37,540 bases of DNA from assembly GCA_017854585.1 (NCBI GenBank), contig JAFMHK010000013.1, forward strand, positions 1 to 37,540, read 5' to 3'. Below are positions 24,553 to 33,932 of the stretch, in pieces; position 1 is the stretch's first letter; every line of letters begins with the position of its first letter. Made by a program: the position numbers and the translations under genes. This stretch comes from Paracoccaceae bacterium. Lineage in GTDB: Bacteria > Pseudomonadota > Alphaproteobacteria > Rhodobacterales > Rhodobacteraceae. The notes beneath the pieces were generated by a model, which saw nothing but the letters and a program-made list of their open reading frames with translations, had not been told where the DNA came from and did not search any database.

Positions 24553-25829
24553 TGTGTGGGCTCCGTTTCATAGGTCACGCGCACCGGAACACCCTCGGTG
24601 ACGAATTCCTGACCCACGGTGATGACATCCACCGTCTCGGGCAAGCCGGCCAGCCACACGCCCGCTACTGTATCGCGCAACCTCGTGACCGGCATGAACC
24701 GGGCAATCTGATCGGCGTCGACGACCCGGATACCAAGGGTGCCTTCATCGTTCAGGGTCATTGCCGATGCGGGCAACAGATGCGCCAATGTCCCTTCCGT
24801 CGTGATAAGGATTTCGGCCGATTGCCCATCGCGGATCGTCAACGCGGCGTTATCGACCGTGATCTCGACGCGAAACGTGCGTGTTTGCGGATCGGCAGAT
24901 CGTGACAGGAACGCCACTTCACCCGCCACCTGCACCCCCGACGCAAGCGTTGCACTTGCAGCGGCGTCCAGTTCCACACGGTCGACCTGTGCTTCTGGCA
25001 CGAAGCCGACCAGCTTGATCGGATCCAACTGAATGATCGTTGCGCAGATCGACCCCGGTTGCATCAAGGATCCAAGTTCGGCGGTATCCGTTTCCAGAAG
25101 CCCCTCGAATGGCGCATGGATTTGCAGGCGGGTGATTTCTTGTTCGGCACGCGAAACCGCAGCTTCTGCCGACCGGATGCCGCTATCGGCGGCCTCGACG
25201 CCAGCTTCGGCGGACTGGATGGCCGCCTGTGCCGCCAAAACCGTAGCGGCCGTGGTTGCGGCCCGTGTCTCTGACGCAAAGCCGCTGGCGCTCAACCGGC
25301 TTGCGGCATTGTTGTCGATTTCGGCCGCGACCAGTTGTGCCTGCGCCTCTGCGACACGGGCGCGGGCCTCGGGCAGGCGTGCACGGGCCTCGGCCAGACG
25401 CGCTTCTGCCTCTTCCAGCGCCGATTGGCTTGTGCCGGCGTCTATTTCGCAAAGTAGCTGTCCCGACTCGACGAATGCCCCGGCCCGGATGGGCGTCGAG
25501 ACAATGCGCCCGGACGTCTCGGCGGCCACGCTGACCTGACGAACCGCTTCGGTCCGGCCCCGCAACAACACCGCATTTTCGGCGACCTGCGCGACGGATT
25601 GCCGGGCAACCACGTGCACGCGACCTTGATCGTTCATCTCTGCAGCGGGAAGATCCGCAACCTCGCTTGCGGCATCCGGGGCGGCAGGTATTGTGTCTTG
25701 GATGTTATTAGGGTCCGCAGAACGACCGGCAAACTGCAGAAGCCTGTCACGATCCAACACGACAAAATAGAGCACCGCGCAGACAATAATTGCGCTTAGA
25801 ATCGGGAAAATTTTCATCGCGTGCCTCAT
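24549..25829 (-). CDS. HlyD/AcrA-family periplasmic adaptor of RND pump
   Basis: Membrane-fusion protein, 426 residues (422 if ATG 25817 is used, which has TGAGG six bases upstream). A signal-anchor helix spans about 6-25, a beta/lipoyl half follows (HVVARQSVAQVAENAVLLRG), then a long Ala/Glu/Arg coiled-coil hairpin (about 130-225), the second lipoyl half and a beta-barrel to about 350. It should join the permease to an outer-membrane TolC-type channel, encoded elsewhere. First gene of the pair; its promoter lies in the 231-bp gap shared with the yfgM-like gene, next to an inverted repeat that may be a repressor site. Confidence 0.93.
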   Translation of the reverse strand: MRHAMKIFPILSAIIVCAVLYFVVLDRDRLLQFAGRSADPNNIQDTIPAAPDAASEVADLPAAEMNDQGRVHVVARQSVAQVAENAVLLRGRTEAVRQVSVAAETSGRIVSTPIRAGAFVESGQLLCEIDAGTSQSALEEAEARLAEARARLPEARARVAEAQAQLVAAEIDNNAASRLSASGFASETRAATTAATVLAAQAAIQSAEAGVEAADSGIRSAEAAVSRAEQEITRLQIHAPFEGLLETDTAELGSLMQPGSICATIIQLDPIKLVGFVPEAQVDRVELDAAASATLASGVQVAGEVAFLSRSADPQTRTFRVEITVDNAALTIRDGQSAEILITTEGTLAHLLPASAMTLNDEGTLGIRVVDADQIARFMPVTRLRDTVAGVWLAGLPETVDVITVGQEFVTEGVPVRVTYETEPTQ

Positions 25830-25877
25830 TTGCCCCCGGATAAGGGCGGAAATCGAAAGGTTGCATCATAATATACG

Positions 25878-25895
25878 CTGAACCGCTTAGTTCAG
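25878..25895. promoter_or_regulatory. operator-like inverted repeat upstream of the RND pump genes
   Basis: CTGAAC-CGCTTA-GTTCAG, 6-bp arms with a 6-bp centre, lies about 50 bp upstream of the adaptor start. On the minus strand AT-rich TATATTATG (25867-25875), a possible -10 element, follows directly. The position suits a TetR- or MarR-type repressor of the pump; no regulator gene adjoins. Confidence 0.4.
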
Positions 25896-26020
25896 TTTAG
25901 TCTTTTCTGCACTGCCCTGCAAGATTGCCAGGATAGCCGCATTTTGTGATGGAGGGCGTTCACGCGTTCCCTGCGACTCTGGAAGCCGGTGGGCCTTGTT
26001 TACCCCTTTGCCTTCGCGGT

Positions 26021-26053
26021 AAGGAGGGCATGACACGTTGCAGGGCAGGATAG
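26021..26053 (+). promoter_or_regulatory. perfect Shine-Dalgarno with 7-codon leader ORF
   Basis: AAGGAGG (26021-26027) stands only two bases before ATG 26030, which opens a 7-codon frame (MTRCRAG) ending at TAG 26051-26053, eight bases before the yfgM-like gene start. The CCTT runs just upstream (25994-26014) could pair with the box. It may be a leader peptide or chance. Confidence 0.3.
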
Positions 26054-26060
26054 ATCACAC

Positions 26061-26882
26061 ATGGCCAACACGGACAGTTTCATCAACGAGGTGACGGAGG
26101 AAGTTCGTCGCGACCGTTTGTTCGGACTGATCAGACGGTGGGCTTGGCTGATCGTTCTCACGGTGATCTTGCTGGTTGGCGGTGCGGCCTATTTCGAGTG
26201 GCAGCGCAACCGGACAGAAGCCCGGGCGCAGGCCTTTGGAGACGCGCTTTTGGCGGCCTTGGACCTTGCCGAGGCCGAAGATCGCATCGCCGCACTTGGT
26301 GCAATCGCGCCCGAAACGCCACAGGCGCAGATGATGCTTGGATTACTGCAGGCCAACGAACAAGCGGCGGCCGGCCAGACAACCGAGGCAGCCGCCCGCC
26401 TGCGCAGCCTTGCAGAGTTGCCGGATATCGACCGTCGCTACCGCGATCTTGCGCTGTTGAAGGCCCATTTGCTGGACCCTGAAGGCGATTCTCAGGCGGT
26501 TTTGGTTCTGGAAACGCTGGCCGCGCCCGGTGCGCCTTACCGTGTGCTTGCCGAAGAACAACTGGCCCTGTTGGCTGCGCGTAGCGGCGATATGGACCGC
26601 GCCGGAGACATCTTGCGTCGTCTTGAGAACGATGCCGAGGCGACGCCGGGCTTGCAACAAAGGGCATCTCAGTTGATTGTGGCGTTGGAAGCTGGCGCAA
26701 GTTTGATTGATACCGCCCCGGTGACCGAAACCGAGTTGCTGTTGCCACTGGGTGAAGTGGTCGAAGAACCAACAGCGACAGACGGTGCAGCAGCGCCCGA
26801 CGCGCCTGCGGAACAAGACATTGCCGCGCCCCTGACGGGTGCGGAGGAGACGACGGTTGAGGGTGAGGCGGCCAGCCAATAG
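26061..26882 (+). CDS. YfgM-like membrane-anchored TPR protein
   Basis: 273-residue protein with cytoplasmic N-terminus, one membrane helix (about 26-46) and a periplasmic TPR-like alpha-helical domain (50-220), then an acidic Ala/Pro/Glu tail. This matches YfgM (DUF2133), which in E. coli works with the PpiD chaperone at the Sec translocon. SFINEVTEEVRRDRLFGLIRR is the usual amphipathic start. AGGA lies ten bases before the ATG. It sits directly upstream of bamB, as in E. coli, supporting the assignment. Confidence 0.88.
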   Translation: MANTDSFINEVTEEVRRDRLFGLIRRWAWLIVLTVILLVGGAAYFEWQRNRTEARAQAFGDALLAALDLAEAEDRIAALGAIAPETPQAQMMLGLLQANEQAAAGQTTEAAARLRSLAELPDIDRRYRDLALLKAHLLDPEGDSQAVLVLETLAAPGAPYRVLAEEQLALLAARSGDMDRAGDILRRLENDAEATPGLQQRASQLIVALEAGASLIDTAPVTETELLLPLGEVVEEPTATDGAAAPDAPAEQDIAAPLTGAEETTVEGEAASQ

Positions 26883-26922
26883 GCTTGCGCACCCCGTCCA
26901 CGGTCGAGCATTGAGGGGCAGT

Positions 26923-28281
26923 ATGGCTAAGGCATCAACGCAGATACTCTCGAGAACGGGAATGGGCCTCGCACTGGTTTTGGCGCTGGCCGCTTGTGAG
27001 CGAGAGGTCGTCTTGTCGGGCGAACGGTTTGGCACACGTGTGCCGCTTGCGGCGTCGCTTGCCGCCGCAGACGGGACCGAGGCGATCGCGCCGACTGCCG
27101 CCGAGGATGTTAGCCGCCCGATCTCGCTTCCGGGCGCGACTCGGTTAGATGCATGGCCGCAACGTGGGCTGAATGCGCAAAACCGGCTGAGCCATGTTAC
27201 CTTGGCAGCGGCCCCTGTCGAAATTTTTGCGTCCGACATCGGGCAGGGCAATACGCGCCGCTCACGGATCACGGCCGACCCGGTCGCCGGTGGTGGTCGG
27301 ATTTACACACTCGATAGCGATGCTGGCCTCGTGGCCACGGGCTTGGGCGGTGAAACGCTTTGGTCTGTGAACCTGTTGCCGACGTTTGAACGAGGTGGCG
27401 GTGTTTCCGGTGGAGCGCTGGCGCTGGATGGCGACATGCTGTTCGCGACAACTGGATACCGCGAACTTGTGGCGCTGGATGCTGCCACCGGGCAGGTGAT
27501 CTGGCGTCAGCAACTGGATGCGGGTCTGACTGCCCCCACGGTGGTTGGCGATACAGTGTATGTGGTCAGCCGCGACAGTCAGGCGTGGTCTATCGACCGC
27601 GGCGACGGCCGCATCCGCTGGCAATTGCCCGCGTCCCCGGTTGGGGCCGTTTTGTCAGGCGGCGGTGCTGCCCCGGCGGTCACAGACCAATTTGTTATCT
27701 TTCCGTTTGGATCTGGTGAAATCGTCGCGTCGATGCGTCAGTCCGGAACAGAAATCTGGCGCACAAACGTGGCTGGTGGGCGGCGCGGTGTTGCCTACAA
27801 CGATCTGAATGAGATCACGAGCGACCCAGTCGTTGTCGGCAACGTCATCTATGCCGGCAATCAGTCGGGCAGGGTGGTTGCATTGGATGGCCGGACCGGA
27901 GCAAGGCTTTGGGCCGCGGATGAAGGCGCTTATTCGCCCGTTGTTCCTGCTGGTGACAGCCTGTTCTTTGTCTCGGATCGGAACGAATTGATCCGGGTCG
28001 ACGCCAACACGGGAAATCGCATCTGGGGTACCGAACTGCCGCTCTATCAGCAGGATCGGGAACGGCGTCGCCGGGCCGTGTTCACTCATTACGGCCCAAT
28101 TCTGGCCGGTGGTCAGTTGGTGGTCGCATCAGGTGACGGGCTGATCCGGTTTTTTTCACCCGAAAGCGGTGCACTCACCGGAACGGCTGAAATCAGGGGT
28201 GGGGCCGCTGCGCACCCCATCGTCGTGAACGACACGTTGTACGTTGTCAGCCAAGATGGTCGGCTTCACGCCTATCGCTAG
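26923..28281 (+). CDS. bamB: outer-membrane assembly lipoprotein BamB
   Basis: Beta-propeller lipoprotein of the BAM complex that inserts beta-barrel proteins in the outer membrane; 452 residues. A lipoprotein signal ends in the lipobox LAAC with Cys25. PQQ-like propeller repeats follow: GRIYTLDSDAGLVAT, YRELVALDAATGQVIWR, QAWSIDRGDGRIRWQL, GRVVALDGRTGARLWAA, NELIRVDANTGNRIWG and a closing DGRLHAYR. ATG 26923 has GAGGGG four bases upstream. Preceded by the yfgM-like gene (40-bp gap). The usual next gene, der, is absent here; a convergent YdcF gene follows after 14 bp. Confidence 0.94.
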   Translation: MAKASTQILSRTGMGLALVLALAACEREVVLSGERFGTRVPLAASLAAADGTEAIAPTAAEDVSRPISLPGATRLDAWPQRGLNAQNRLSHVTLAAAPVEIFASDIGQGNTRRSRITADPVAGGGRIYTLDSDAGLVATGLGGETLWSVNLLPTFERGGGVSGGALALDGDMLFATTGYRELVALDAATGQVIWRQQLDAGLTAPTVVGDTVYVVSRDSQAWSIDRGDGRIRWQLPASPVGAVLSGGGAAPAVTDQFVIFPFGSGEIVASMRQSGTEIWRTNVAGGRRGVAYNDLNEITSDPVVVGNVIYAGNQSGRVVALDGRTGARLWAADEGAYSPVVPAGDSLFFVSDRNELIRVDANTGNRIWGTELPLYQQDRERRRRAVFTHYGPILAGGQLVVASGDGLIRFFSPESGALTGTAEIRGGAAAHPIVVNDTLYVVSQDGRLHAYR

Positions 28282-28295
28282 GATGCCCCGTTCGC

Positions 28296-28973
28296 TCAAT
28301 TGAACCAGTCGAACCGGGTCTGTTGGTCCACCCCGGCCAATCCACTGATGCCGTAGACCACCAGACGCCCCGCGTTGAACCAGATGGCCAGCGACTCACG
28401 CAGCGCCGAAGTTGCCACAAGACGCATCTGCGCTGCGGAAGATGCGACGGCGGGCTGCGACGTAGGGTAAACCGAAACATCGTCAAGTCCGATGATTCGA
28501 AAGATCACCCAAGACCGAGGCAGGTGAAATGCATCCGACACGACGATGACCCGCGCCGTTCCGGGCGGCAGCAAGGCCAACGCGTAGGCGGCATTCTGGA
28601 TCGTTGACTGTGCGGCGTCCTCGCGGATGGCAACCTCGGGCGGCAACCCGGCTTCAATCGCAAGATTGGCCATCGCAGAGGCGACGGAAATCGTTTCAGT
28701 TCCATATCCAGTAAAAACGACAACAGGCGCTGCACCGCGGGCGTAAAGCTCGGCGCAGGTCAGCGCGCGCCGTGCAGATGCGCCGTCGGCGCGCCCGGAC
28801 GCGGAAAGGCCTGAACCCAAGCAAACGATCGCGTCAGCCGTGCGTCCGATCGGCGGAGATATCGGCCACAAGGCCGAAGCCAAGACGACGAACGCAAAAC
28901 TGCATATCCAAAGGAGCAATCCCAAGCGCACGACCCGGCCAATATATTGGCCGACCCACCGCATTGGGGTCAT
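28296..28973 (-). CDS. YdcF/DUF218 family membrane protein
   Basis: 225-residue protein with one N-terminal membrane helix (about 12-35) and a soluble DUF218 domain: [41 protein letters not shown] and [14 protein letters not shown]. SanA/ElyC/YdcF relatives affect envelope and cell-wall precursor integrity; the exact reaction is not known. ATG 28973 overlaps the guaA stop (ATGA) and is preferred over a GTG at 28979; ATG 28964 is another option. Co-transcription with guaA is likely. Confidence 0.88.
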   Translation of the reverse strand: MTPMRWVGQYIGRVVRLGLLLWICSFAFVVLASALWPISPPIGRTADAIVCLGSGLSASGRADGASARRALTCAELYARGAAPVVVFTGYGTETISVASAMANLAIEAGLPPEVAIREDAAQSTIQNAAYALALLPPGTARVIVVSDAFHLPRSWVIFRIIGLDDVSVYPTSQPAVASSAAQMRLVATSALRESLAIWFNAGRLVVYGISGLAGVDQQTRFDWFN

Positions 28974-30544
28974 TCCCACTCGATGGTGCCGGGGGGTTTC
29001 GATGTGATGTCATAGGTGACCCGGTTGATCCCCTTGACCTCGTTGATGATCCGGGTCGCGGTTTCCCCAAGGAATTCATGGGTGAACGGGTAGTAATCCG
29101 CAGTCATTCCGTCCACCGACGTCACCGCGCGCAAGGCGCAGGCGAAATCATAGGTCCGCCCGTCGCCCATGACACCCACCGTCCGAACCGGAAGGATGGC
29201 CACGAATGCTTGCCAGATCTCGTCATAAAGGTCGTGCTTGCGGATCTGATCAATATAGACGGCGTCAGCCAGACGCAGAATTTCCAGCTTTTCGCGAGTG
29301 ATCTCTCCGGGGCAGCGAATAGCAAGACCGGGGCCGGGAAATGGATGACGCCCGATGAAGCTGGCGGGCAGGCCCAACTCGTGGCCAAGCGCGCGCACCT
29401 CGTCCTTGAACAATTCGCGCAGCGGTTCCACCAGCTTCAGGCCCATCTTTTCGGGCAGGCCGCCGACATTGTGATGAGATTTGATAGTGACGCTTGGGCC
29501 ACCGGAAAAGCTGACCGACTCGATCACGTCGGGGTAAAGCGTGCCTTGCGCCAAGAACTCGGCGCCTTCGATCTGGTCGGCGTATTTCTGGAAGACATCG
29601 ATGAACAATCCGCCAATGATCTTGCGCTTTGTTTCCGGATCGGAAACACCGTCAAGCTTGCCGAGGAAAAGTTCCGTTTCATCTGCATGTATCAGGGGCA
29701 GATTGTAATGCTCCCTGAACATGGTCACGACCTCTTGCGCCTCGTTCAACCGCATCAGGCCGTGATCGACGAATACGCAGGTCAGTTGATCGCCGATCGC
29801 CTCATGGATCAGAACCGCCGCCACCGAACTGTCCACCCCGCCCGAAAGGGCGCAGATAACGTTCTTGTCACCGACTTCTTCGCGGATCTTGCGGATCGCC
29901 TCTTCGCGATAGGCACCCATGGTCCAATCGCCTGAAAAACCCGCCAATTTGACGAAGTTCTCATAGAGCGTCTTGCCATTCGGGGTGTGATGCACCTCGG
30001 GATGGAACTGCACGGCGTAGAAATCACGAGTAAGATCGGCGGTGATGGCGTAAGGCGCATTGGGCGATGTGCCATAAACCTCGAAACCGGGTGCGATACG
30101 GCTGACGTGATCGCCGTGGCTCATCCAGACTTGTTCGCGGGTATCAAGAAACCAGCCCTTCAACAGATCGATCCGGGTTTGACCGGGCGTGACATAGGCG
30201 CGACCGAATTCGGCTGTGCCATGCCCCCGGTCGACCTGCCCACCAAGCATCTGCATCATCACCTGTTGGCCATAACAGATACCCAGAATCGGAACACCAA
30301 GATCATATACGGACGCAGGCGGACGCGGCGAGCCTTCGTCTATCACACTGGCCGGACCACCCGAAAAGATGACGGCCTTGGGCGCAAAGTCCGCAAGAAA
30401 CGCATCGGTGACGGTGTTGAATGGATGGATCTCGCAATAGACATTCAACTCGCGCAGACGGCGGGCAATCAGTTGCGTGACCTGACTGCCGAAATCAATG
30501 ATCAGCAGGCGTTCGTGATGGCGGGCAAGGGGTGTAATGCTCAT
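28970..30544 (-). CDS. guaA: GMP synthase (glutamine-hydrolysing)
   Basis: Last step of GMP synthesis: amination of XMP using glutamine and ATP. 524 residues. The N-terminal class I amidotransferase domain has SGGPASV, nucleophile Cys90 in ILGICYGQQ, and His181/Glu183 in [11 protein letters not shown]. The ATP pyrophosphatase P-loop SGGVDSS is at 234-240. The C-terminal dimerisation domain ends in the conserved [15 protein letters not shown]. No good Shine-Dalgarno is seen before the ATG. Divergent from the MttB-family gene. Confidence 0.98.
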   Translation of the reverse strand: MSITPLARHHERLLIIDFGSQVTQLIARRLRELNVYCEIHPFNTVTDAFLADFAPKAVIFSGGPASVIDEGSPRPPASVYDLGVPILGICYGQQVMMQMLGGQVDRGHGTAEFGRAYVTPGQTRIDLLKGWFLDTREQVWMSHGDHVSRIAPGFEVYGTSPNAPYAITADLTRDFYAVQFHPEVHHTPNGKTLYENFVKLAGFSGDWTMGAYREEAIRKIREEVGDKNVICALSGGVDSSVAAVLIHEAIGDQLTCVFVDHGLMRLNEAQEVVTMFREHYNLPLIHADETELFLGKLDGVSDPETKRKIIGGLFIDVFQKYADQIEGAEFLAQGTLYPDVIESVSFSGGPSVTIKSHHNVGGLPEKMGLKLVEPLRELFKDEVRALGHELGLPASFIGRHPFPGPGLAIRCPGEITREKLEILRLADAVYIDQIRKHDLYDEIWQAFVAILPVRTVGVMGDGRTYDFACALRAVTSVDGMTADYYPFTHEFLGETATRIINEVKGINRVTYDITSKPPGTIEWE

Positions 30545-30697
30545 GCAAGCCGAATAAGCGCCGCGACAACGTCGCGCAAGGGGGCGCGCAAACGCATCAT
30601 GTCGCTTTCCCCCCGCAATCGCCGCAATTTGGCTGTGGTTCAGTGCATGGCCGGGATATGACCCGACAAAGCGGGAATTTTGGGCGGAGATTACACC

Positions 30698-32245
30698 ATG
30701 GCTGAAGCAGAAACGCGGAACCGGCGGCGTGGAACCGGTGGGGGCGCGGCGCGGCGCGCCGAGCGGACTGCCGTCAGCTTCGAAAGCGCCCGTTATATCG
30801 AGCGCAATATCCCGAACTTCGATATCCTGACCGAAGAGGCGCTGGAGATCATCGAAGCCAACGCCGAGACGATCCTTGAGGAAATCGGCGTCGCTTTCGT
30901 TGAAAACCCCGCAGCGCTTGAACGCTGGAGGGCGGCAGGCGCCAATGTTTCCGGCGAACGTGTTCGGCTCCCCAAGGGTTTGGCGCGTTCACTGTGCAAG
31001 ACGGCACCCGCAACCTTCACCCAAGCGGCCCGCAACCCTGCGCGCAACGTCGAGATCGGTGGCCGCAACCTCGTACTGGCGCCGGTCTATGGCCCCCCGT
31101 TCATCCATGACAGCAAATCGGGCCGCCGCTACGCGACGATGGCCGATTTCGAGATGTTCGTGAAACTGGGATACATGTCGCCGTGGCTGCACCATTCGGG
31201 TGGAACCGTTTGCGAGCCGACAGATGTGCCGGTGAACAAGCGCCATCTGGACATGCTTTATGCCCACATGAGCCTGAGCGACAAACCGTTCATGGGCTCG
31301 GTCACCGAACCTTCGCGCGCCGCCGATTCCATCGCGATGTGCCGGATCCTGTTCGGGTCGGATTTCGTTGATCAAAACACGGTCATGACCTCGCTGATCA
31401 ACATAAACTCGCCGTTGACCTTCGATGCAACCATGATGGGTGCATTAGAAGAATATGCCGCCGCCGGTCAGGCAAGCATCATTTCGCCATTTATCGTCGG
31501 TGGTGCGATGGCGCCCGTCACCGTGATGGGAACACTGACCCAGGTCTTGGCCGAAGTGATGGCCGGCGTTGCTTATAGCCAACTGATCCGCCCCGGTTCA
31601 CCTGCGATTTTTGGCGCGTTTGTGACGTCGATCGACATGAACTCGGGTGCTCCGACGTTCGGCACACCCGAAGCCGCCCAGATCACCTATGGCGCGGGTC
31701 AATTGGCGCGGCGGATGGGGCTGCCTTATCGTTCGGCGGGCTCGTTCAACGGATCCAAGCTCCCCGACGCACAGGCCGCCTACGAAAGCGCAAATTCTCT
31801 TAATGCCGGCCTGCTGTCGGGCGTGAATTTCATGCTGCATGCCTGCGGCTGGCTGGAAGGCGGGCTGTCGGCCAGCCCTGAGAAATTCGTGATGGACGCC
31901 GACCAGTTGGGCGTGTTGCACAAACTGGCCGCCGGTATCCCGATTGACGAGAACGCGCAGGCCATGGATGCCCTGCGCGAGGTTGGCCCGGGTGGCCATT
32001 TCCTTGGGTGCGCCCATACGCAGGCGAACTTCAAATCGGCGTTCTGGCGCACATCGGTGCTTGATTACAAACCCTACGAGACATGGGTCGATGATGGGTC
32101 TCGCGATACCATGGCGCTGGCCGCGGCAAGGGTTGAAAAGATGCTGGCGGATTATCAGCAGCCCTACCTCGACCCCGCCATTGATGAGGCGCTGCGCGCC
32201 TTCGTTGCCAAACGCAAGGCCGAGATGCCGGACGCCTTCGTTTAA
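30698..32245 (+). CDS. MttB-family (trimethylamine methyltransferase-like) protein, non-pyrrolysine
   Basis: 515-residue TIM-barrel methyltransferase of the MttB superfamily. The frame has no internal TAG, so it is the non-pyrrolysine type; studied relatives (MtgB and others) demethylate quaternary amines such as glycine betaine and pass the methyl group to a corrinoid protein. An Arg-rich start ([17 protein letters not shown]) precedes the barrel. Seen: [41 protein letters not shown], and [21 protein letters not shown]. No corrinoid-protein or reductive-activation gene adjoins. ATG 30698 has CGGAGA upstream. The true substrate is unknown. Stops overlap with the convergent DUF6477 gene. Confidence 0.9.
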   Translation: MAEAETRNRRRGTGGGAARRAERTAVSFESARYIERNIPNFDILTEEALEIIEANAETILEEIGVAFVENPAALERWRAAGANVSGERVRLPKGLARSLCKTAPATFTQAARNPARNVEIGGRNLVLAPVYGPPFIHDSKSGRRYATMADFEMFVKLGYMSPWLHHSGGTVCEPTDVPVNKRHLDMLYAHMSLSDKPFMGSVTEPSRAADSIAMCRILFGSDFVDQNTVMTSLININSPLTFDATMMGALEEYAAAGQASIISPFIVGGAMAPVTVMGTLTQVLAEVMAGVAYSQLIRPGSPAIFGAFVTSIDMNSGAPTFGTPEAAQITYGAGQLARRMGLPYRSAGSFNGSKLPDAQAAYESANSLNAGLLSGVNFMLHACGWLEGGLSASPEKFVMDADQLGVLHKLAAGIPIDENAQAMDALREVGPGGHFLGCAHTQANFKSAFWRTSVLDYKPYETWVDDGSRDTMALAAARVEKMLADYQQPYLDPAIDEALRAFVAKRKAEMPDAFV

Positions 32246-32484
32246 TCGGCGACCATCGCGGCGCAAAGCAACGCCGACATCACCTGAACATGGCGGGTTG
32301 GTGAATAGCCCGCCGTGCCGGAAAGCCGGGCGTCATTCAACGTCGCTTCTTCGTCCAGCAGGCTGTGAAACGGGCGGTGCCCTGCTCTGCGATGGCGGGC
32401 CTGACTGGCCGCGGCGAACCGGGCCGCGTTGATCAATATCCGCGGCCGCTGCATCTGTCTCAGCGCACTGGAAAATTCTGACAT
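32242..32484 (-). CDS. DUF6477-like small protein
   Basis: 80-residue protein, start at ATG 32484 with a strong GGAGG four bases upstream. The pattern LRQMQRPRILINAARFAA at the start and GYSPTRHVQVMSALL near the end resembles the DUF6477 family that I recall from Rhodobacteraceae. Function is unknown. It diverges from the DUF6456/HTH gene over a 206-bp gap with a CtrA-like box. Its stop codon overlaps that of the MttB-family gene. Confidence 0.78.
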   Translation of the reverse strand: MSEFSSALRQMQRPRILINAARFAAASQARHRRAGHRPFHSLLDEEATLNDARLSGTAGYSPTRHVQVMSALLCAAMVAD

Positions 32485-32690
32485 GTGACCTCCAACGAGA
32501 AAAACTTCGTTGGTGATCCTGCGGCGATTTTGGGGGGCGTTGCGTCCGGAAATCCCGGCGCGAACGGTCCGGGCTAATTGTTTACAAATTCGCAACGATT
32601 TTACCGTTATCGAGCCATTTTAACCAATCAGTAATCAATAAGGCGAATTTTTGCCGGTGTTATCAACAGTTCCCGCCATGGAGGGACACC
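32485..32690. promoter_or_regulatory. AT-rich divergent promoter region with CtrA-like box
   Basis: Unlike most gaps here, this 206-bp interval is AT-rich. At 32620-32634 lies TTAA-N7-GTAA with CC after the first half (TTAACC), seven of eight bases of the alphaproteobacterial CtrA box TTAA-N7-TTAA. It lies 57 bp from the DUF6456 gene start. TTGTTTACAAAT near 32578-32589 is another AT-rich element. Confidence 0.45.
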
Positions 32691-33812
32691 ATGACACCTT
32701 TTTCACATACAGATCCCTTTCCCGCTTGGGTCCCCGAGGATGCCCGCCAGTATCTGACACATGTCAGCTGCGGTGTTTCACTCAGGGAAATCGCGCGCAG
32801 CGAGGGGCAGGCAGCCTCCACTATCTGTCGTCGGGTTCGCCGCATGGAGCAACGCCGTGACGATCCACTGGTGGATGAGGCGTTGTCGGCGCTCGGGACG
32901 CAACTTGATGACAAAAAAACAATGACCATCGAGGAGCTTGCAGCAATGACCGTCCCGTTCCGAACGAGCGATATTTCAGATGAACCCACGATTAATCGGG
33001 AAGCCCGACGGATTCTCCGTCGCCTGTGCGAAACCGATGCCGTATTGGCCGTGGCGCAGGACATGGCGAAAGCCGTCGTGCTGCGACCTGGCCCCGAAGG
33101 CGACCAGACGCGGACTGCCGTGGTCGACCGTCGGGTGGCCCATGCCTTCGCCCTCAAGGATTGGATCAGCCCGGTCAAGATGGGACGGATCACCCGTTAT
33201 GCCATCACGTCCGTCGGGAAATCGGCTCTGAGGCGGTTGCTGGACGAAGATCGGCGTCGCCGTCATGCGGGCAGTGAAATGGCCGAGGCTGCCACCCCAT
33301 TTCAGGCGCAGCACGCAATCTGGGGGGCCACCCCGGTGAGGGATGCCAATGGCAAGACCCGCAAGATAAGGGTCAATCTGGCAGAATCACCGCTTGCCGG
33401 GCTTTCCCGCCGTAAAGGTGCCGATGGAAAGCCATTTCTCACGATGGATCTGGTGCAGGCCGGTGAGCGCCTGCGCGAAGATTTCGAGCGTGCACAGATG
33501 GGGCCGCGGGTTGCACAGAACTGGGACAGGTTCCTGACCGGATCCGACCGGGGCGGGTATCTGAGCGATAGCGGCTTGGCCGAAGGCCCCCGTGCGGCCC
33601 GGCAGCGCGTCTCGGATGCAATGGATCACCTCGGGCCGGGACTTGCGGATGTGGTGATGCGGGTTTGCTGTTTCCTTGAAGGTCTCGAATCTGCCGAGAA
33701 GCGCCTTGGCTGGTCTGCGCGGTCAGGCAAGATTGTGCTGAAGATCGGATTGATCCGGCTTGGCCAATATTATGAGACGCAATTCGGCTTCATTCCCGCC
33801 AGTCGCGATTGA
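32691..33812 (+). CDS. helix-turn-helix DUF6456 protein, probable DNA-binding regulator
   Basis: 373-residue cytoplasmic protein. A helix-turn-helix segment lies near 29-52 (SLREIARSEGQAASTICRRV). A charged middle part (80-195) includes a second possible winged helix (MGRITRYAITSVGKSALRRL). The C-terminal DUF6456 domain (about 225-373) has GPRVAQNWDRFLTG and SARSGKIVLKIGLIRLGQYY. Function is not established; the domain order suggests a transcription factor. ATG 32691 has GGAGGG five bases upstream. Confidence 0.8.
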   Translation: MTPFSHTDPFPAWVPEDARQYLTHVSCGVSLREIARSEGQAASTICRRVRRMEQRRDDPLVDEALSALGTQLDDKKTMTIEELAAMTVPFRTSDISDEPTINREARRILRRLCETDAVLAVAQDMAKAVVLRPGPEGDQTRTAVVDRRVAHAFALKDWISPVKMGRITRYAITSVGKSALRRLLDEDRRRRHAGSEMAEAATPFQAQHAIWGATPVRDANGKTRKIRVNLAESPLAGLSRRKGADGKPFLTMDLVQAGERLREDFERAQMGPRVAQNWDRFLTGSDRGGYLSDSGLAEGPRAARQRVSDAMDHLGPGLADVVMRVCCFLEGLESAEKRLGWSARSGKIVLKIGLIRLGQYYETQFGFIPASRD

Positions 33813-33826
33813 ACAAACGCCAAAGA

Positions 33827-33874
33827 ACGCCCGACAAGTCCTCTTGCATGTCGGGCGTGCAAGGCAGATGTGCC
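33827..33874 (+). promoter_or_regulatory. lipA leader with two mutually exclusive hairpins
   Basis: Hairpin 1: ACGCCCGACA (33827-33836) pairs perfectly with TGTCGGGCGT (33849-33858). Hairpin 2: CTTGCA (33843-33848) pairs with TGCAAG (33858-33863) and uses the loop and right flank of the first. A small GGCA/TGCC stem follows. No T-run, so either a leader switch, a factor-dependent terminator for the upstream gene, or an mRNA end. Confidence 0.45.
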
Positions 33875-33932
33875 AAAACGTCAGGTTACAAGGACTCCGA
33901 AACGCTCTATTCAGGCTGAAACGGAGGACATC

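Noticed and set aside
26923..28281. PQQ-dependent dehydrogenase
   Set aside because: The propeller repeats are PQQ-like, but the lipobox, length and upstream yfgM-like gene identify BamB.
30698..32245. Pyrrolysine-containing MttB
   Set aside because: The frame has no internal TAG and no pyl genes are present, so it is the non-pyrrolysine type.
33827..33858. Rho-independent terminator after the DUF6456 gene
   Set aside because: The stem is strong but no T-run follows, so it is reported as a leader/inverted repeat instead.
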